This document shows, piece by piece, positions 38,248 through 39,157 of a DNA stretch of 39,157 bases. The translations under genes and the position numbers were made by a program. The stretch comes from JANQGH01 sp039177555 (GTDB lineage: Bacteria; Pseudomonadota; Alphaproteobacteria; DSM-16000; Inquilinaceae), in NCBI GenBank assembly GCA_039177555.1, contig JBCDFV010000041.1, positions 1 through 39,157 of the forward strand, read 5' to 3'. Positions within the stretch are counted from its first letter, which is position 1; every line of letters starts with the position of its first letter. The notes below the pieces were generated by a model that was not told the DNA's origin, did no database searches, and worked only from the letters and a program-made list of their open reading frames with translations.

Positions 38248-39157
38248 GCCAAGCCATCGACCCGTTCGCCGCCTCGGTCATCCAGGAAAGCCTGCTGGCC
38301 ATCGGCGACGAAATGTTCGCCGCCCTGAAGAAGACGGCGATGAGCCCGATCATCTATGAGGTGCTGGACGCCGGCACGGCCGTGACCTTGGCCAATGGCG
38401 ACCTGGCCGCGTCGGGCAGCGGCATCCCGACCTTCGTCGGCGTGCTGGACAAGGCGGTGCAGCGTATCCTGGAAATCCAAGGCGGGCCGGCGGCGATCAA
38501 GCCGGGCGACCTGTTCGTCACCAACGATCCCTACTATGGCGGCGTCACGCACTTGAACGACGTAGTGCTGGCCCTGCCCGTCTTCGCCGGCGACCGGCTG
38601 GTGGCCTGGACTGCGAACATCGCCCATTGGAACGATGTCGGCGGCCGGGCCCGTGGCTCCATGTCCACCGAGGCGACGGAAATCTGGCAGGAAGGCTTGC
38701 GCCTGCCCGCCGTGCGCCTGTTCGAAAACGGCGACATCCTGGCGCCGGTTATGGACATCATCAAGACCAACAGCCGCCTGCCCGACTTCGTGGAGGGCGA
38801 TCTGTGGGCCGGCATCGCCGCCGCCCGGACCGGGGAGCGGGCGCTGTTGGCCCTGGTCGACAAGTACGGCGTCGAGACCTTCGTGACCGCGCTGGACGAC
38901 TATCTCGACCTCGGCGAGCGCACGACGCGGGCGGGCATGGCCGACCTGCCCCAAGGAACGTTCCAGATCGAGGAAGCCCAGGACAATGGCGAGATCTGGC
39001 GCGCGACGATCGAGATCGGCCCCGACAGCTTCACCGTCGATCTGACCGACAATCCCGACCAGTCGGCGGGGCCCTACAACACCAGCCGCGACGGCGCGGT
39101 GATCGCGGCCCAGATGATCCTGAAATCCACGACCGCGCCCCAGACGCCGATGAATGC
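38244..39157 (+). CDS. HyuB-family beta-type subunit, copy 2, 3' truncated by window edge
   Basis: The frame from GTG 38244 stays open to the last base, so the C-terminal half lies outside; 304 residues are visible. It is a paralog of the 35732 gene along its whole visible length: SVIQESLLAIGDEMFAALKK, AMSPIIYEVLDAGT, TNDPYYGGVTHLND, NIAHWNDVGG, STEATEIWQEGLRLPA, TDNPDQSAGPYNTS. I estimate well over 50% identity by eye. Tyr97 replaces the His seen in NDPYHGG of copy 1 and Asn-Ser becomes Trp-Asn before DVGG. GTG overlaps the racemase stop. It could be a second-specificity subunit or an inactive partner; a matching second HyuA may lie downstream. Confidence 0.93.
   Translation, partial: MSQAIDPFAASVIQESLLAIGDEMFAALKKTAMSPIIYEVLDAGTAVTLANGDLAASGSGIPTFVGVLDKAVQRILEIQGGPAAIKPGDLFVTNDPYYGGVTHLNDVVLALPVFAGDRLVAWTANIAHWNDVGGRARGSMSTEATEIWQEGLRLPAVRLFENGDILAPVMDIIKTNSRLPDFVEGDLWAGIAAARTGERALLALVDKYGVETFVTALDDYLDLGERTTRAGMADLPQGTFQIEEAQDNGEIWRATIEIGPDSFTVDLTDNPDQSAGPYNTSRDGAVIAAQMILKSTTAPQTPMN

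Noticed and set aside
1..39157. CRISPR array, tRNA, rRNA, insertion sequence, integrase or attachment site
   Set aside because: I saw no regularly spaced repeats, no tRNA-like cloverleaf with CCA end, no transposase or integrase motifs and no long terminal repeats.

Overview
The window is GC-rich (roughly two thirds G+C by eye) and densely coded. Its gene content is typical of a free-living, metabolically versatile alphaproteobacterium: several Dpp/Opp-type ABC importers, enolase-superfamily acid-sugar dehydratases, HyuA/HyuB proteins, and LysR, AraC, MarR and XRE-cupin regulators. Genus cannot be fixed from the sequence. I see no rRNA, tRNA, CRISPR array, insertion sequence or phage module.

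Layout. (1) 1-1622: the 3' end of a Dpp-type transporter operon (two permeases, the first cut by the window edge). (2) 1640-4738: a Tat-signal SDR, a 42-residue membrane peptide behind an FNR/CRP-like box, a zinc-independent MDR oxidoreductase, and a two-gene unit (membrane protein plus small XRE regulator) behind a double inverted-repeat operator. (3) 4955-6288: a toxin-first HigBA-like (HI1419/HI1420 type) toxin-antitoxin pair with its own operator, then a MarR regulator. (4) 6410-10183: an amino-acid-type periplasmic binding protein, a remnant of a VOC gene, an APH(6)-like kinase, an MFS sugar porter and an intact VOC protein ending in a terminator. (5) 10313-14851: an AraC regulator facing a four-gene aldehyde/alcohol catabolic unit (coniferyl-type aldehyde dehydrogenase, Fe-alcohol dehydrogenase, two tautomerase-fold proteins). 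(6) 15052-27532: a gluconate 5-dehydrogenase-like SDR, then a long minus-strand operon read from 26471 to 15861: binding protein, two permeases, fused double ATPase, CapA-like protein, ManD/GalD-like dehydratase, D-tartrate dehydratase (TarD-like) and tartrate/D-malate dehydrogenase (TtuC-like). A divergent LysR gene sits at its head. (7) 27575-39157: a plus-strand operon of XRE-cupin regulator, binding protein, two permeases, two ATPases, HyuA, HyuB, an Asp/Glu/hydantoin racemase and a second HyuB that runs off the window.

How the parts work together. Regions 6 and 7 are two complete uptake-plus-catabolism units, each with a dedicated regulator, a high-affinity importer and enzymes for the imported compound. 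Region 6 probably takes up a hydroxy-dicarboxylate or acid sugar, or a conjugate of one, and sends it through oxaloacetate and glycerate/pyruvate-type intermediates. Region 7 probably takes up a cyclic amide (hydantoin- or oxoproline-like) and opens it with ATP-dependent HyuA/HyuB enzymes after racemisation. In both units a strong stem-loop lies between the binding-protein gene and the first permease gene. The most unusual items are the duplicated HyuB around a racemase, the CapA-like and dehydratase proteins with altered key residues inside the tartrate operon, and several well-formed operator palindromes beside small regulators.
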